A stretch of 64,000 bases of DNA from an uncultured bacterium (GTDB lineage: Bacteria > Desulfobacterota > Desulfobaccia > Desulfobaccales > 0-14-0-80-60-11), in NCBI GenBank assembly GCA_937943575.1, contig CALEAV010000014.1, forward strand, positions 115,857 through 179,856, given 5' to 3'. The notes under the pieces were generated by a model. It was given only the letters and a program-made list of their open reading frames with translations, searched no databases and had not been told where the DNA came from. The position numbers and the translations under genes were made by a program. Shown in pieces: positions 51,809-60,850 of this stretch. The first letter of the stretch is position 1. The number at the start of each line of letters is the position of its first letter.

Positions 51809-52322
51809 GGAGGAGGCGGCGGGAGATCTGCCGCACCGGGGAAGGCCGGTGCCGGCCCGCCCCCGGACCGGGTCGTTCCTTGAGGAGGCGTCCGGGTTTG
51901 CCCGGTGCTGGCGGACGGATTTGGTTTCCTCACCGGCGGGGGCGGAGGTTTCCGGGAGAGAGGGGCCGGCCTCTGCCGCTGCTGGCTCCTCCTTGGCTTT
52001 GTTGGTCCCGACCCCCTTGCCCCGCGATTTGGCGGTATCTCGGGGGTTGTATTTTTGTGCCCCCAGCGGCACCCGGGCCAAAAGGAGGCCCCTGAAAGCC
52101 CCCCGACACCAGAGCCCTTCGCAGGAACACCCCGGTCGGGATTTGGCTTTTTCATCGGCAGGGAAAGGAGGGGGTTAAATTTCCGGGGGCCTGAGAGGCG
52201 GTGATCCCGGGGAGGCTGTCTCAAATCCGCGCCTGAGCCGGGATGAGGGGCAGCCGGCGCCCGCCGGGCGCTGCCGTCCGGGGCAGGCGGCCCCCCTCTC
52301 CATTGATCAGGAGCCCTGAGAG
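51809..52322. other. Intergenic, no gene seen
   Basis: About 510 GC-rich bases after the peroxiredoxin. Frames here are shadows with Pro/Arg/Gly bias. No regulatory signal is recognised. Confidence 0.5.
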
Positions 52323-52895
52323 ATGAGGACGCCCCCGGCAATAGGGAAAACCCTTCGGTTCCCGGCCGGCTGGCTGGGGCCGGTGATCCTCTTGTTTATT
52401 GTGATGCCCGTATGGGGAGGCCCCGATATGCAACTGAAATCTCCCGCCTTTCCTGACGGCGGCAGGATCCCCCAAATCTACACCATGCCGGGGGCCGGCG
52501 GCCAGAACCGCTCCCTGCCCCTCATCTGGTCCGGCGCCCCCAGCGGCACCCGGTCTTTCGCCCTGTCCATGGTGGATCCGCACCCGGTGGCCCGCAACTG
52601 GGTCCACTGGCTGGTGATCAACCTGCCGCCGGAGATCGCCGCCCTCCCCGAGGGCGCCTCCGGCCGGGCCATGCCTGCCGGCGCGGTGGAGCTCCACAAT
52701 TCCTGGGGCAGACCCGGCTACGGCGGCCCCCAGCCGCCCCCGGGCACCGGGGATCACCCGTATGTCATCACCCTGTATGCCCTGAGCGTCCCCGCTCTGG
52801 ACCTGAAGCCCGCCGCCACCCTGGCGGAGTTTGAGCGGGCTTTGGCGGGCAAGGTCCTGGGGCAGGCCCGCATCACCGGCTATTACGGGCGCTGA
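52323..52895 (+). CDS. YbhB/YbcL family (PEBP-like) protein, exported
   Basis: A 190-residue protein with an N-terminal hydrophobic signal (about 12-33, PAGWLGPVILLFIVMPVWG) and a phosphatidylethanolamine-binding-protein fold. Family motifs: LPLIWSGAPSGTRSFALSMVDPHP (ligand-site Asp and Pro), NWVHWLVINLPP, and YGGPQPPPGTGDHPYVITLYAL. Bacterial members are periplasmic; function is not well defined. It is monocistronic. Confidence 0.9.
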   Translation: MRTPPAIGKTLRFPAGWLGPVILLFIVMPVWGGPDMQLKSPAFPDGGRIPQIYTMPGAGGQNRSLPLIWSGAPSGTRSFALSMVDPHPVARNWVHWLVINLPPEIAALPEGASGRAMPAGAVELHNSWGRPGYGGPQPPPGTGDHPYVITLYALSVPALDLKPAATLAEFERALAGKVLGQARITGYYGR

Positions 52896-53046
52896 CGGGG
52901 CGGGCCCCTGGCCAGCCCTGGGCGGGGGAGAAAGGCGGGCAGGGAGGGGGCCGGCGCCGGGCTCCGGGGTCTGGCGGCGCACCTCAGGCCCCCGGTCGAC
53001 TTCCTGCCTCAGCCGGCGGGCCTGGACACCCTCCCCGCAGAATCCC

Positions 53047-53487
53047 TCAGGAAAAAAAGCGTGACAGTTCCTGCTTGAAGCGGCGCACCTGGTCCTCCAC
53101 CTGGAGGCGGTGGCGCTGCACAATGGCCTCCCGGATCTTGCGCACCATTTCGTCCAGGCTCAGGGGTTTGACCACTATCTCGGTCTGCTCGTAGTAGGTG
53201 TAGGAGACGGATTGCGCCCGGCGGTTGAGCATCAGAATGAGGCGGACGCCGGGAAGGCGCTGCCGTATGTTCTCGATGAGTTTCTGCGCCTCGGGGTGGT
53301 TCAGATCCGTGATCACCAGATCGAATTTTTCCGACTGGATGATCTCGGCGGCCTCGGGGATCGACGACGCCAGCCGGAATTCCTGAATTCCCAGAAGCTT
53401 GAAGACCTGGGCCAGAAAATCCCGGCACCAGTCGTCGGCATCCACCACCAGAATCCGGCCCCGGATCTGCGGGTTTTTGCTGTCCAT
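53047..53487 (-). CDS. Stand-alone response-regulator receiver
   Basis: A 146-residue single-domain receiver. The acidic pocket is DADD (17-20), the phosphorylation site D61 in LVITDLNHPE, and the conserved Lys107 in IVVKPLS. The switch Thr/Ser position reads LMLNRRA (Asn), an unusual substitution. The C-terminal helix (KIREAIVQRHRLQVEDQVRRFKQ) extends beyond the domain and may mediate dimerisation. No kinase is adjacent. Confidence 0.88.
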   Translation of the reverse strand: MDSKNPQIRGRILVVDADDWCRDFLAQVFKLLGIQEFRLASSIPEAAEIIQSEKFDLVITDLNHPEAQKLIENIRQRLPGVRLILMLNRRAQSVSYTYYEQTEIVVKPLSLDEMVRKIREAIVQRHRLQVEDQVRRFKQELSRFFS

Positions 53488-54261
53488 CCGGCTGCCTCCT
53501 CATCAGGGTGGCGTCGGGGCAATGGATGTGTGAAGGAAACCGTCAAGGACCCGGTGTGGCGGCCCTGACCTACCGGTCCTCCCACCTGGAGCTTTGGACC
53601 TCCCCTTCCCCTGTCCTGATATTTTATTGCAAGGAGGGGCCCGGGGGCAAGAGGAAGCCGGGGAGCCGCGGCGCCCCTTCCCCGGGCCCTTTCCGGCCCC
53701 GACCCCCTCACCCCGGGCCTCTCAGCCCGCGGGACGCCAGCCGTGCCACCCCCGCCCCACCTCCTCCCCGGTCAGGTTCCGGAAACCGACCCGGAAAGGG
53801 GGGGAACAAGGGGCGCCCCCACCGCGGCCCCCAGGTGCACCGCAGCCTCGCCTCCCGGGGGGTCCCAATCCGGCCGGGGGCGCAGGTCCCGCAGGCCCAC
53901 GTCTCGGGGCCCCTGGTCCGTCCGGGCATGGGGGGCGTTTGCTCAGACCTGTCCGCCCAAAATATAATGGCCGGGAGGGGGAGGCCCGGCCATGTGCGGA
54001 GAAAGGAGAAATTGGTATGGGATTTCGGGGGTAACCTTTCCTTTTATCTCCTGCAGGAAGGATGCCAAAGTGGCCAGAAATATATCTCCCTTGAATCATT
54101 AGCCTTTTTTTTCGACCCCCTTGCCCCCGGCGCCGGCACGGTTCAATTTTTTATACGGTCCACCCCCCACCTCCCCCCTGCTGCCGCTGACAGCCACTCC
54201 CCCTTTGTCTTTCCAGCCAGTTTAAAAATCTTGCCCTCAAGTTTGGAGGGGCAAAAAATTT
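53488..54261. other. Intergenic, no gene seen
   Basis: About 770 bases between the receiver's start and the 3' end of the GT9 gene. The left two thirds are GC-rich with Pro/Arg-biased shadow frames; from about 54000 it becomes more AT-rich. No RNA gene is recognised. Confidence 0.5.
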
Positions 54262-55206
54262 TTACCGGGCCGCCAGCAGAAGCCGGGCGGCCTGGAGCAC
54301 CCGGGAAAGGCTCAGCCTCCCAAGGTCGCCGCCGGGAGCCTGCACCACCGTGACGGGGTGGTGGGGAGGCGCCCAGACCACCGGATCGGTGGGGCCGAAG
54401 AGGGCCAGCACCCGCCTTGCCCCCGCCGCCGCCGCCAGGTGGGTGAGGCCGCTGTCGTTGCCCAGGAAGAGTCGGGTTCGGGCCAATACCAGGGCCACTT
54501 CCGGCAAGGGGCGCTCATGGAGCAGATAGTGCCCCTGAGCCCGGGCCAGCCCCTCCAGGTAGGGCTGCCAGGCGGCCTCCGCCGGCCCCGTCACCCAGAC
54601 CACCGGGTAAGGATATTCCCAGGACAGGGCCCGCATGACCTCGTAGTAGCGGTCCAGGGGCCAGTTTTTGGCCGGGCTGCCGCTCCCCGGGGCCGCCGCC
54701 AGGAACTCTGCCTCCCGGGGCAGATGGGGCGGCCAGGGCCCGTCGGGGGCCAGCGGCAGCCGGAACGGCGGCGGGCCGTCTGCCCCCACCAGGCCGCTCA
54801 GGTGACGGAGCTGCCGACGGGCCAGGGGCTCCCGTTCCTCCCCCGGGGCGCTGGGAACCCAGACCACCCGGCCCACCCCCGCCTCCCGGAGGCGCCGGGC
54901 CAGGGTGTCCGGCGGCCGGGGCCGGAAGACCACCGCCAGCGCCACCCCCTCCAGGCGGCGGCGCAGCTCCGGGGGCAGGGGGCCGTCCTCACAATGCAGC
55001 CAGGCCCAGAGGGCCTCCTGGCCGTCCCAGATGGCCTCCAGGCCCAGGGCAGGGGAAAGGAGGCGCCAGCGCTCGGGGTGTCCCACCGCCGCCAGGCGGG
55101 CGTTTGGAAAGCGCCGCCTCAGCGCCGCCAGGGCCGGCCCGGCCAGCAGGAGATCTCCCAGCGCCCCCTGGTGCCACAGAAGGACCTTCTTCTCCCCCTC
55201 TTCCAT
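54262..55206 (-). CDS. Glycosyltransferase family 9 (heptosyltransferase-like)
   Basis: A 314-residue GT-B enzyme. The start KKVLLWHQGALGDLLLAGPALAALRRRFP (about 6-34) is the ADP-heptose transferase signature, FLAAAPGSGSPAKNWPLDRYYEVMRAL the donor-site loop, and LFLGNDSGLTHLAAAAGARRVLALFGPTDPVVWAPP (about 243-278) the C-terminal GNDSG/HLAAA/FGPT block. It probably adds heptose or a related sugar to the lipopolysaccharide core. It lies 5 bases after the remnant of a GT39-type gene on the same strand. Confidence 0.9.
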   Translation of the reverse strand: MEEGEKKVLLWHQGALGDLLLAGPALAALRRRFPNARLAAVGHPERWRLLSPALGLEAIWDGQEALWAWLHCEDGPLPPELRRRLEGVALAVVFRPRPPDTLARRLREAGVGRVVWVPSAPGEEREPLARRQLRHLSGLVGADGPPPFRLPLAPDGPWPPHLPREAEFLAAAPGSGSPAKNWPLDRYYEVMRALSWEYPYPVVWVTGPAEAAWQPYLEGLARAQGHYLLHERPLPEVALVLARTRLFLGNDSGLTHLAAAAGARRVLALFGPTDPVVWAPPHHPVTVVQAPGGDLGRLSLSRVLQAARLLLAAR

Positions 55207-55211
55207 AAAAT

Positions 55212-56320
55212 TTAGTTTATTACGTTGATTATATAAACCTTTACATTATCGTTATCGTTTTGGTATACCAATGACAAATAGCCGGCAGTGTCAATTTTGA
55301 CAAACATGTCTAAAAAATGGTCGGCTCCGGAAAACCCAGACATTGGACACAGAACGATAATTTTTACATTATGTTGAAAAAGAGTTTCCAGGAAATTATT
55401 ACCTGACCAAGGCTCATCATTGTTTTTTTGGCAAACAATTCAATTGGGTTGGCAACAAAAGACCTTAGAGATTTGCGCCCGGTAATATAAATATAATATG
55501 GTATCCATTCCTGATGCCAGGATATCATCTTCCTGAGTATTTTTCTTGACCCAATCAAATAATTTTTGAAATTCCTTCCAATCTGGTCTCTTTTGACTGG
55601 ACAAGGGCGTAAAAAACCTGGATAATTGAACTTTTTGTTTTCAATAATGTTTTATTGCATAATTTATGCCATAGATGAATAAAATGAAAATAAGCCCGGC
55701 CATGGCGACAATTCTTCCCCCCAAAAGGGGACAGCGGTTCCGGTGCGGTGATATACGTCTGGCAGAAATAGAGGATACAATAAAGGATTTATGGGGATAA
55801 AAAAGCGAAAAGGGGGGCATGGCCAGACCAGGATTACTCCAAGATAAATAAAAGCATTATGTTGGATTTAAAAGCAAGATAAGAATTGAACAATGTTCCC
55901 TTTGAACGAGATTTCATATCATAATAACTGCCAAAAATTATAAAAATTTTCCCAAGAGTTCCCGTCAAATATAGCAATGACCTCAAAAGCGTCAATGGCG
56001 ACAGAAAGCCCCTTTTCTAATAAAAACAAAAATAATATAATGGACAAGCCAAAGAGCATTTCTGTCAATAACAGGCTGCTAAAATAGGGGTTTTTTTCTG
56101 GCAGGGTGGATCAGGAAGATTAATCATTCGGCAACCTCTCCCTTCTGGAAGGGGTTTTTGCCGTTGCCATGCAGATGCCATCATCATGATAAACTCCCAC
56201 AACACCCGGAACCATGTGGACATATCCGAAAATAAAGCATAAAATCCCCCATGAAACTGCCATATATCCATCATGAGAAAATTTAAAGTTTATTTTCCTT
56301 AAGCCCCAAACCATTGCCAC
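55212..56320 (-). pseudogene. Decayed GT39/ArnT-like membrane glycosyltransferase
   Basis: An AT-rich remnant on the minus strand. The N-terminal part (from 56320) encodes a TM and GVVGVYHDDGICMATAK, then shifts frame to LPEGRGCRMINLPDPP and KKTPIL, matching the YHDDGxYxxTAxALAEGxGYR pattern of GT39-type proteins. The C-terminal part reads FDWVKKNTQEDDILASGMDT, shifts to TGRKSLRSFVANPIELFAK, shifts again to NNDEPWSGNNFLETLFQHN and LCPMSGFSGADHF, and ends at TAA 55212-55214. At least three frameshifts and a large internal deletion are implied, as an intact gene would be about 1.6 kb. Low GC, unlike its neighbours. Confidence 0.7.
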
Positions 56321-56327
56321 TTCTCTC

Positions 56328-57344
56328 CTAAGGTTTCCGCCTCAACCCCCGGTGGGCCGGGATCACATCCAGGAGGGCAAAGGGAGTGGCCACGGCGCTG
56401 ATGGGCTCCCCCACCTGGAGGATGGCCGCCTCCCCCACCGGACCCAGGTGGCCGTCGGCCCGGGCCAGATAACTCAGCCGCCAGGGATCAACGCCCATCA
56501 CCCGGGCGCAGGTGGCATCCACCGCTGGCAGGTTCCGCCCCAGGACCAGGACCCCCGCCGCCTTGGGGGGACCCATGATGGGGCCGTCCCCCTCCATGCC
56601 CACAATACCGTCCACGATGGCGAGATGCGGCCGCACCGTGGCGGTGACGTCCAGGATGCATTGCGGGATGCCGGCCCAGTGCAGCACGTTTTTCGGCCAG
56701 CCGTAGTAGCTCCCCGGGAGAACCCCGAAGAGGTTCTTCATGGACAGGGTCACCCCGGCCCAGTGGTGGGTCTTGAGTTTGGCCACGGAGACGACAAAGT
56801 CGGCCTCCAGGAGGCTCGCCGGCAACGTCAGATGCCGGAGGCGGGACCAGCCCCCGGCGTTTTTGACCCTCACCCCGTCGTCGTAATTCAGATCCACAAA
56901 GGCCAGCCGCTCTGCCCGGAGCATCTCCGCATAGCCGGACTGCTCCAGCACCAGGTGGGTGTCCCGCACGTGGCCGGGACCTTCGGCCACCACCACCTCC
57001 CCGGCCCCCATCCTCCGGAATACCTCCGCCGCCGCCCGGATGACCGCCGGGTGGGTGTTGATCTGGGGTTTGCCTTCCGCCGTCTCCACCAGATTGGGTT
57101 TGAGGAGCACCCGCCGGCCCTGCACCTCCTCAGCCCGCAGTCCCACCTCCCGGAAGCCCGCCAGCATCAGCCCGGTGAGGTCCATCCCGTAGTCCGGGGC
57201 CCGGCCGATGAAGACCCGTTCCGTCCAGGCCCGACGCCGCAGCTGCCGCCTCAGGGCGTATCCCGACCAGGCCAGGGCGGCGCCCCCCAGGGTGCCCAGG
57301 ACAAAGGCGCGGCGGCTGAGGGTCACATCGTTCCTCCTTCCCAC
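56328..57344 (-). CDS. DUF362 domain protein with twin-arginine-like signal
   Basis: A 338-residue DUF362 protein. The N-terminus LSRRAFVLGTLGGAALAWSGYAL (about 9-31) resembles a Tat signal, suggesting export of a folded cofactor-bearing protein. The domain shows VLLKPNLVETAEGKPQINTHPAVIRA, EVVVAEGPGH, DFVVSVAKLKTHHWAGVTLSMKNLFGVLPG (the KLKTH and KNxFG hallmarks) and AIVDGIVGMEGDGPIMG. Many DUF362 proteins carry a ferredoxin tail; this one has none. It overlaps the toroid protein gene by 22 bases, so the two probably cooperate. Confidence 0.87.
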   Translation of the reverse strand: MGRRNDVTLSRRAFVLGTLGGAALAWSGYALRRQLRRRAWTERVFIGRAPDYGMDLTGLMLAGFREVGLRAEEVQGRRVLLKPNLVETAEGKPQINTHPAVIRAAAEVFRRMGAGEVVVAEGPGHVRDTHLVLEQSGYAEMLRAERLAFVDLNYDDGVRVKNAGGWSRLRHLTLPASLLEADFVVSVAKLKTHHWAGVTLSMKNLFGVLPGSYYGWPKNVLHWAGIPQCILDVTATVRPHLAIVDGIVGMEGDGPIMGPPKAAGVLVLGRNLPAVDATCARVMGVDPWRLSYLARADGHLGPVGEAAILQVGEPISAVATPFALLDVIPAHRGLRRKP

Positions 57345-58195
57345 GGGAGAAGGCCGCCCTGGGGGCAGAGGGCCAGCGCCGCCACCGCCAGGGACTCGGT
57401 CTCATAGGGCGCCACCTCCTGCCGCCGGAGGCAGGCCCGCAGCCAGGCTTCGGCAGCCGGCGGGCGCTCCCCCCAGGCCGACAGCCCCACTAAGGCCCAG
57501 CCCAGGGACCTGGGGGTCCGCAGGCGGGACACCTCCCGATGCAGATACTCCAGGCTGGCGGCCACCTGCGCCCGGGGCACCCCGCGGGCCAGGGCGGTGA
57601 GGGCCACCCCGGTGCTGTCCGGCATCGCCTGCAGGGTAACCCCGAAGACCCGGGTGTTGCCGTAATTCCAGCCGCCCTGGGGCAGCTGCCGGTCCAGCAG
57701 CAGGCGCCGGCCGTCGTGGACCCGGGGATGGTCCAGGAATCCTGCGGCGCTCAGGGCCAGAAGGGTGAGGGCGGTGGGCTCCACCCAGGAGTGGGTGTCG
57801 GCGATCCAGGGCCACCCGGGGATGGCGGTGTCATGCTCGGCGGGATCGTCGGACTTTCGGGGGAAGTGCTTGCCGGTGGCGGCCAGGAGAAACTCCACCG
57901 CCCGGCGGCTGGCGGTTTGAAATTCCGGCAGCCCCTGCCAGGCCAGCACGGCCACCGGGGTGGGATGAAAGGCCTCGGGGTGCTGTGGCGAGACCGGGAT
58001 GCGGCCGTCGGGGAGCTGGCCCGCCGCCAAGCTCGCCGCACCCTCCTGCCAGAGCTCCGCTTCCTGGCCGGCCTGGCGCAGAGCCAGGACCGCCCAGGCG
58101 GTGGCGTCGCTGCGGAAGCCGCCCTGCACCCTACTCCGAAACCCGCCCTCCGGCAGGGCCCGCTCCCGGATGGCTCGCACCGCCTCCGCCGGCAC
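57323..58195 (-). CDS. Prenyltransferase/squalene-cyclase-repeat-like protein
   Basis: A 290-residue all-helical protein with repeats of the alpha/alpha-toroid type: GGFRSRVQGGFRSDATAWAVLALRQAG, QLPDGRIPVSPQHPEAFHP, SWVEPTALTLLALSAAG, LPQGGWNYGNTRVFGVTLQ and DSTGVALTALARG each hold the QxxDGxW-like or WxxxTALxLLAL pattern. There is no signal peptide and no catalytic DxDD. Such domains bind lipids or peptides. GTG start at 58195 with GGAGGG upstream. Coupled to the DUF362 gene. Confidence 0.8.
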   Translation of the reverse strand: MPAEAVRAIRERALPEGGFRSRVQGGFRSDATAWAVLALRQAGQEAELWQEGAASLAAGQLPDGRIPVSPQHPEAFHPTPVAVLAWQGLPEFQTASRRAVEFLLAATGKHFPRKSDDPAEHDTAIPGWPWIADTHSWVEPTALTLLALSAAGFLDHPRVHDGRRLLLDRQLPQGGWNYGNTRVFGVTLQAMPDSTGVALTALARGVPRAQVAASLEYLHREVSRLRTPRSLGWALVGLSAWGERPPAAEAWLRACLRRQEVAPYETESLAVAALALCPQGGLLPWEGGTM

Positions 58196-58277
58196 CGTTA
58201 CCCTCCACGGCTATTATGCCAGGAGAGCCCCTCACCGGCAAGGGCGGGGTGAAGGGGCTAATGGAGGTTATATCTTT

Positions 58278-58895
58278 TCACCTTTGGGCGGGCGGGGCCT
58301 GCCGGGCGGCCAGCCTCTGCCCGGTGCGGGTGCCGAGCTGCTCCGGCGGGGCGCCGGCCAGCAGGGCCTGCACCTCGTCATACAGGCGCCGGTTGAGGTC
58401 CTCCGCCGGGGCCTCCCCTGTGAGCACGGCCAGAATCTGGGCGGCGATCTCGGGCTCCGTCTCCAGCTCGGCCAGGAGCCCGGCCGCCTCTTCCCGGGGC
58501 ACCTCCGCCAGCAGCACCGCGGCGAACACCACCTTGGGGTCCCCCCCTTCGGCCTTGAGGAGGTCCGTGGCCAGCGCCAGGGCCTGCTCCAGCCGGGGGG
58601 CGGCCGTGGGCTTCAGGCGGGCGCTCACCCGCTCTTTGAGGCGCTCCCGGAAGGTGGCCATGGCCCGGCGCTCCGCCATGAGCTCCGGCACGCACTTGTC
58701 GGCGTATTGGCAGTACTCCGCGCAGCCCAGCTCGATTCTGGGGTTGTAAAAGAGGTGGCCGCACCAGGCACAGCGCCGCCTCGTATCATCCTTGAAGAAC
58801 TCGATCTCGGCCCCGCACTTGGGGCACTCCACCGTGAAGATGTCGTCCGCCTTCCAGAAGCGGGTGTCCTGGCCGGGGCATTTCACCTGCTCCAT
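58278..58895 (-). CDS. Zinc-ribbon protein of unknown function
   Basis: A 205-residue cytoplasmic protein. The N-terminus has KCPGQDTRFWKADDIFTVECPKCGAEIEFFKDDTRRRCAWCGHLFYNP with C-x2-C pairs forming one or two zinc ribbons, then CAEYCQYADKC, and a C-terminal helical region (about 75-190) with Ala/Leu/Glu-rich repeats. Genes of this layout sit beside ferredoxin/hydrogenase-type genes in Deltaproteobacteria as far as I recall. It is separated by 10 bases from the 4Fe-4S gene upstream. Confidence 0.75.
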   Translation of the reverse strand: MEQVKCPGQDTRFWKADDIFTVECPKCGAEIEFFKDDTRRRCAWCGHLFYNPRIELGCAEYCQYADKCVPELMAERRAMATFRERLKERVSARLKPTAAPRLEQALALATDLLKAEGGDPKVVFAAVLLAEVPREEAAGLLAELETEPEIAAQILAVLTGEAPAEDLNRRLYDEVQALLAGAPPEQLGTRTGQRLAARQAPPAQR

Positions 58896-58905
58896 GCCGT
58901 CCTCC

Positions 58906-59625
58906 TTACGCCGCCTTGACCCGCTGCTGCTGCACCACCTGGCCGGTGGGGGCCAGGGTGCAGATGGTGACCGGCAGGCGCTTGCCCGCCGCCTGCAGGG
59001 CCTGCCGCACCGCCTGGATGAGCCCCTGGCAGCAGGGCACCTCCATATTGACGATGGTGATGCCGGTGACGTCGTTCTGCTTCAGGATCTCGGTGAGCTT
59101 GGCGGCCTGTTCCTCCAGGTCCTCGAACTTGGGGCAGCCGCAGACCACCGCCCGGCCGGCGAGATACCGGGCATGGAAATCCCCGGCGGCAAAGGCGCTG
59201 CAGTCCGCCGCCACCAGGAGTTCTGCGCCCTGAAGGAAAGGCGCCTTCGGGGAGACCAGCTTCAGCTTCACCGGCCAGTGGCTCAAGGCCGATCCCCCGG
59301 CCTCCGGGGTGCCCTGGGGGGCAAACTGCCGCATGCGGCTCCCCGGGCAGGCAAAGACCGGCTCCGCGGCCGGGGCCGGCTCAGGGTGGGCCCCCTCCGC
59401 TCCCGGGGCCGGCCCCACGAACTCCTCGGCCTCCCGTTCCTCGATGATCAGGGCGCCCTGGGGGCAGGCCCCCAGACAGGCCCCCAGCCCGTCGCAATAT
59501 CTCTCCGCCACCAGCACGGCCTTGCCCTCGATGATCTCGAGGGCGCCCTCGGCGCAGGAGGGCACGCACAGGCCGCAGCCGTCGCATTTTTCCTGATCGA
59601 TGCGGATGATCTGCCGTTTGGCCAT
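58906..59625 (-). CDS. Two-cluster ferredoxin-type protein
   Basis: A 239-residue protein with a 2x[4Fe-4S] ferredoxin domain at the N-terminus, CDGCGLCVPSCAEGAL (about 14-29) and the second set CDGLGACLGACPQGAL (about 44-59), then a Pro/Ala linker and a C-terminal domain with LLVAADCSAFAAGDFHARYL, VCGCPKFEDLEEQ and NMEVPCCQGLIQAVRQAL. The last part resembles domains found with hydrogenases and CO dehydrogenases in anaerobes. GGAGAG precedes ATG 59625. Redox partner unknown. Confidence 0.87.
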   Translation of the reverse strand: MAKRQIIRIDQEKCDGCGLCVPSCAEGALEIIEGKAVLVAERYCDGLGACLGACPQGALIIEEREAEEFVGPAPGAEGAHPEPAPAAEPVFACPGSRMRQFAPQGTPEAGGSALSHWPVKLKLVSPKAPFLQGAELLVAADCSAFAAGDFHARYLAGRAVVCGCPKFEDLEEQAAKLTEILKQNDVTGITIVNMEVPCCQGLIQAVRQALQAAGKRLPVTICTLAPTGQVVQQQRVKAA

Positions 59626-59772
59626 GTTCTCTCCTTCTGTCACCCGGATCTTTAAGTGACCCTCAGGTCGAAGTCTCCGGATGAGGCTCTTTCTTATGAA
59701 AATAACCCGAAAAACGGCGGGCGCCCTGACGTAAGTCAAGCCCGGGGTGAATTATGACAGTTGGAACGATCC

Positions 59773-59839
59773 TATGGGAGAGGGGGCCAGGGGTCGCCGC
59801 CCCCTGCCCCCTCTCCCAAACCCTCTCCCCCAACCCCCT
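59773..59839. repeat. Composite palindromic repeat, copy 5 (first module)
   Basis: TATGGGAGAGGGGGCCAGGG with returning arm GCCCCCTGCCCCCTCTCCCA, then AACCCTCTCCCCCAACCCC, almost identical to copy 4. It is upstream of the 4Fe-4S gene, about 150 bases before its ATG on the opposite orientation side, so here it is 5' to a gene and not 3'. Confidence 0.75.
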
Positions 59840-59983
59840 AAGTTTGATTAAGGCATCCGAGGCATTAAGCCTCTATTGCGCCAGATAAGGGAAAATCCGG
59901 AGGGCAGTCTGGTGGAGGCGCGGCGGGTCCTCAAACTCCTCCCCATTGCCTCAAAGATCCACTTTCGCCAGATTATCAAATTA

Positions 59984-60745
59984 TTACCGGGCTTGAGACC
60001 TCTGGGGCGAAGACTCGGGCAGGAGGACTTGGGCCAGGTGATGGAAGGTGAGGGGGAGGTTTTCCGTTGCGGCCAGGGGCTTGAGATGCAGGAAACAGCC
60101 CCAGTCCAGGGAGATGAGGCCGGTGGCGCCGGTGGCCCGGACGGCCTCCAGATACGCCCGGCCGATCTCCCGGGCCAGCCCGGGGTGCTGGCGGTGAAAG
60201 ACCCCGCCGAAGCCGCAGCAGGAGAAGTGCGGGGACACCTCCGTCAGCCGCAGGCCCTCCACCTGGGACAGCAGCCGGCGGGCCAGGGGGAGGACCCCCA
60301 GCTGCCTGGCCTTGCAGGAGCGATGCAGGGCCAAGGTATGGGGATGCCGCGCCTGCCAGGGGAGGGGGCCCAGGGCGGCCAGGAATTCCCCCAGCTCAAC
60401 GGTGCGGGCCGCCAGGTCCCGGGCCAGGCGGGCTTCGGCCCGGGTCTCCGCCAGCTGCGGGTAATAGCGCCGCACCATCAGGGTGCAGGAGGCGCCGGGG
60501 CAGACGACGGCCTCGGCCCCGCCGAAGACCCGGAGGAAGTGGCGCATGAGGCGGCGGGCGGCGGGGAGGTTGCCCGTGGTGAGGGCGAACTGGCCGCAAC
60601 AGGTCTGCCCCCCGGGGTAATGCCAGGAGACCCCCAGGCGGTTCAGGATGCCGGCTGCGGCCACACCCGCCTCCGGGGCCCATTGATCCACCACGCAGGG
60701 AAGGAAGAGTGCCCAAGACATGGCCGTGAGGCGGCAGCGGCTCAT
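59984..60745 (-). CDS. LutA/CCG-domain iron-sulfur protein
   Basis: A 253-residue protein with two cysteine-rich CCG domains: FLPCVVDQWAPEAGVAAAGIL and QTCCGQFALTTG in the first, HRSCKARQ, SPHFSCCGFGGVFH and DWGCFLHLKP in the second. The order resembles LutA/YkgE of lactate oxidation and HdrB. The lactate operon partners (lutB, lutC) are not present, so it may serve another dehydrogenase. ATG 60721 is an alternative start removing 8 residues; neither has a clear ribosome site. Confidence 0.85.
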   Translation of the reverse strand: MSRCRLTAMSWALFLPCVVDQWAPEAGVAAAGILNRLGVSWHYPGGQTCCGQFALTTGNLPAARRLMRHFLRVFGGAEAVVCPGASCTLMVRRYYPQLAETRAEARLARDLAARTVELGEFLAALGPLPWQARHPHTLALHRSCKARQLGVLPLARRLLSQVEGLRLTEVSPHFSCCGFGGVFHRQHPGLAREIGRAYLEAVRATGATGLISLDWGCFLHLKPLAATENLPLTFHHLAQVLLPESSPQRSQAR

Positions 60746-60850
60746 CGGGAGGAACCGGGGCCGCCCGGTCCTTCACCTTGACATTATGGGCGAGACACCC
60801 CTAAAATAAAAGAAATTTGTGAGCCTTCAGGGAGTTGAGCCCCAGGTCCC

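Noticed and set aside
51038-52081. 347-residue minus-strand frame over the peroxiredoxin
   Set aside because: Antisense shadow of the peroxiredoxin, extended into GC-rich spacer.
55260-55271. Perfect palindrome TTGGTATACCAA upstream of the GT9 gene
   Set aside because: It lies within readable C-terminal codons of the GT39 remnant (LVYQN), so an operator is not needed to explain it.
55289-55302. Inverted repeat TGTCAATTTTGACA with a TTGACA word
   Set aside because: Also within codons of the GT39 remnant (VKIDTA); no matching -10 at proper spacing was convincing.
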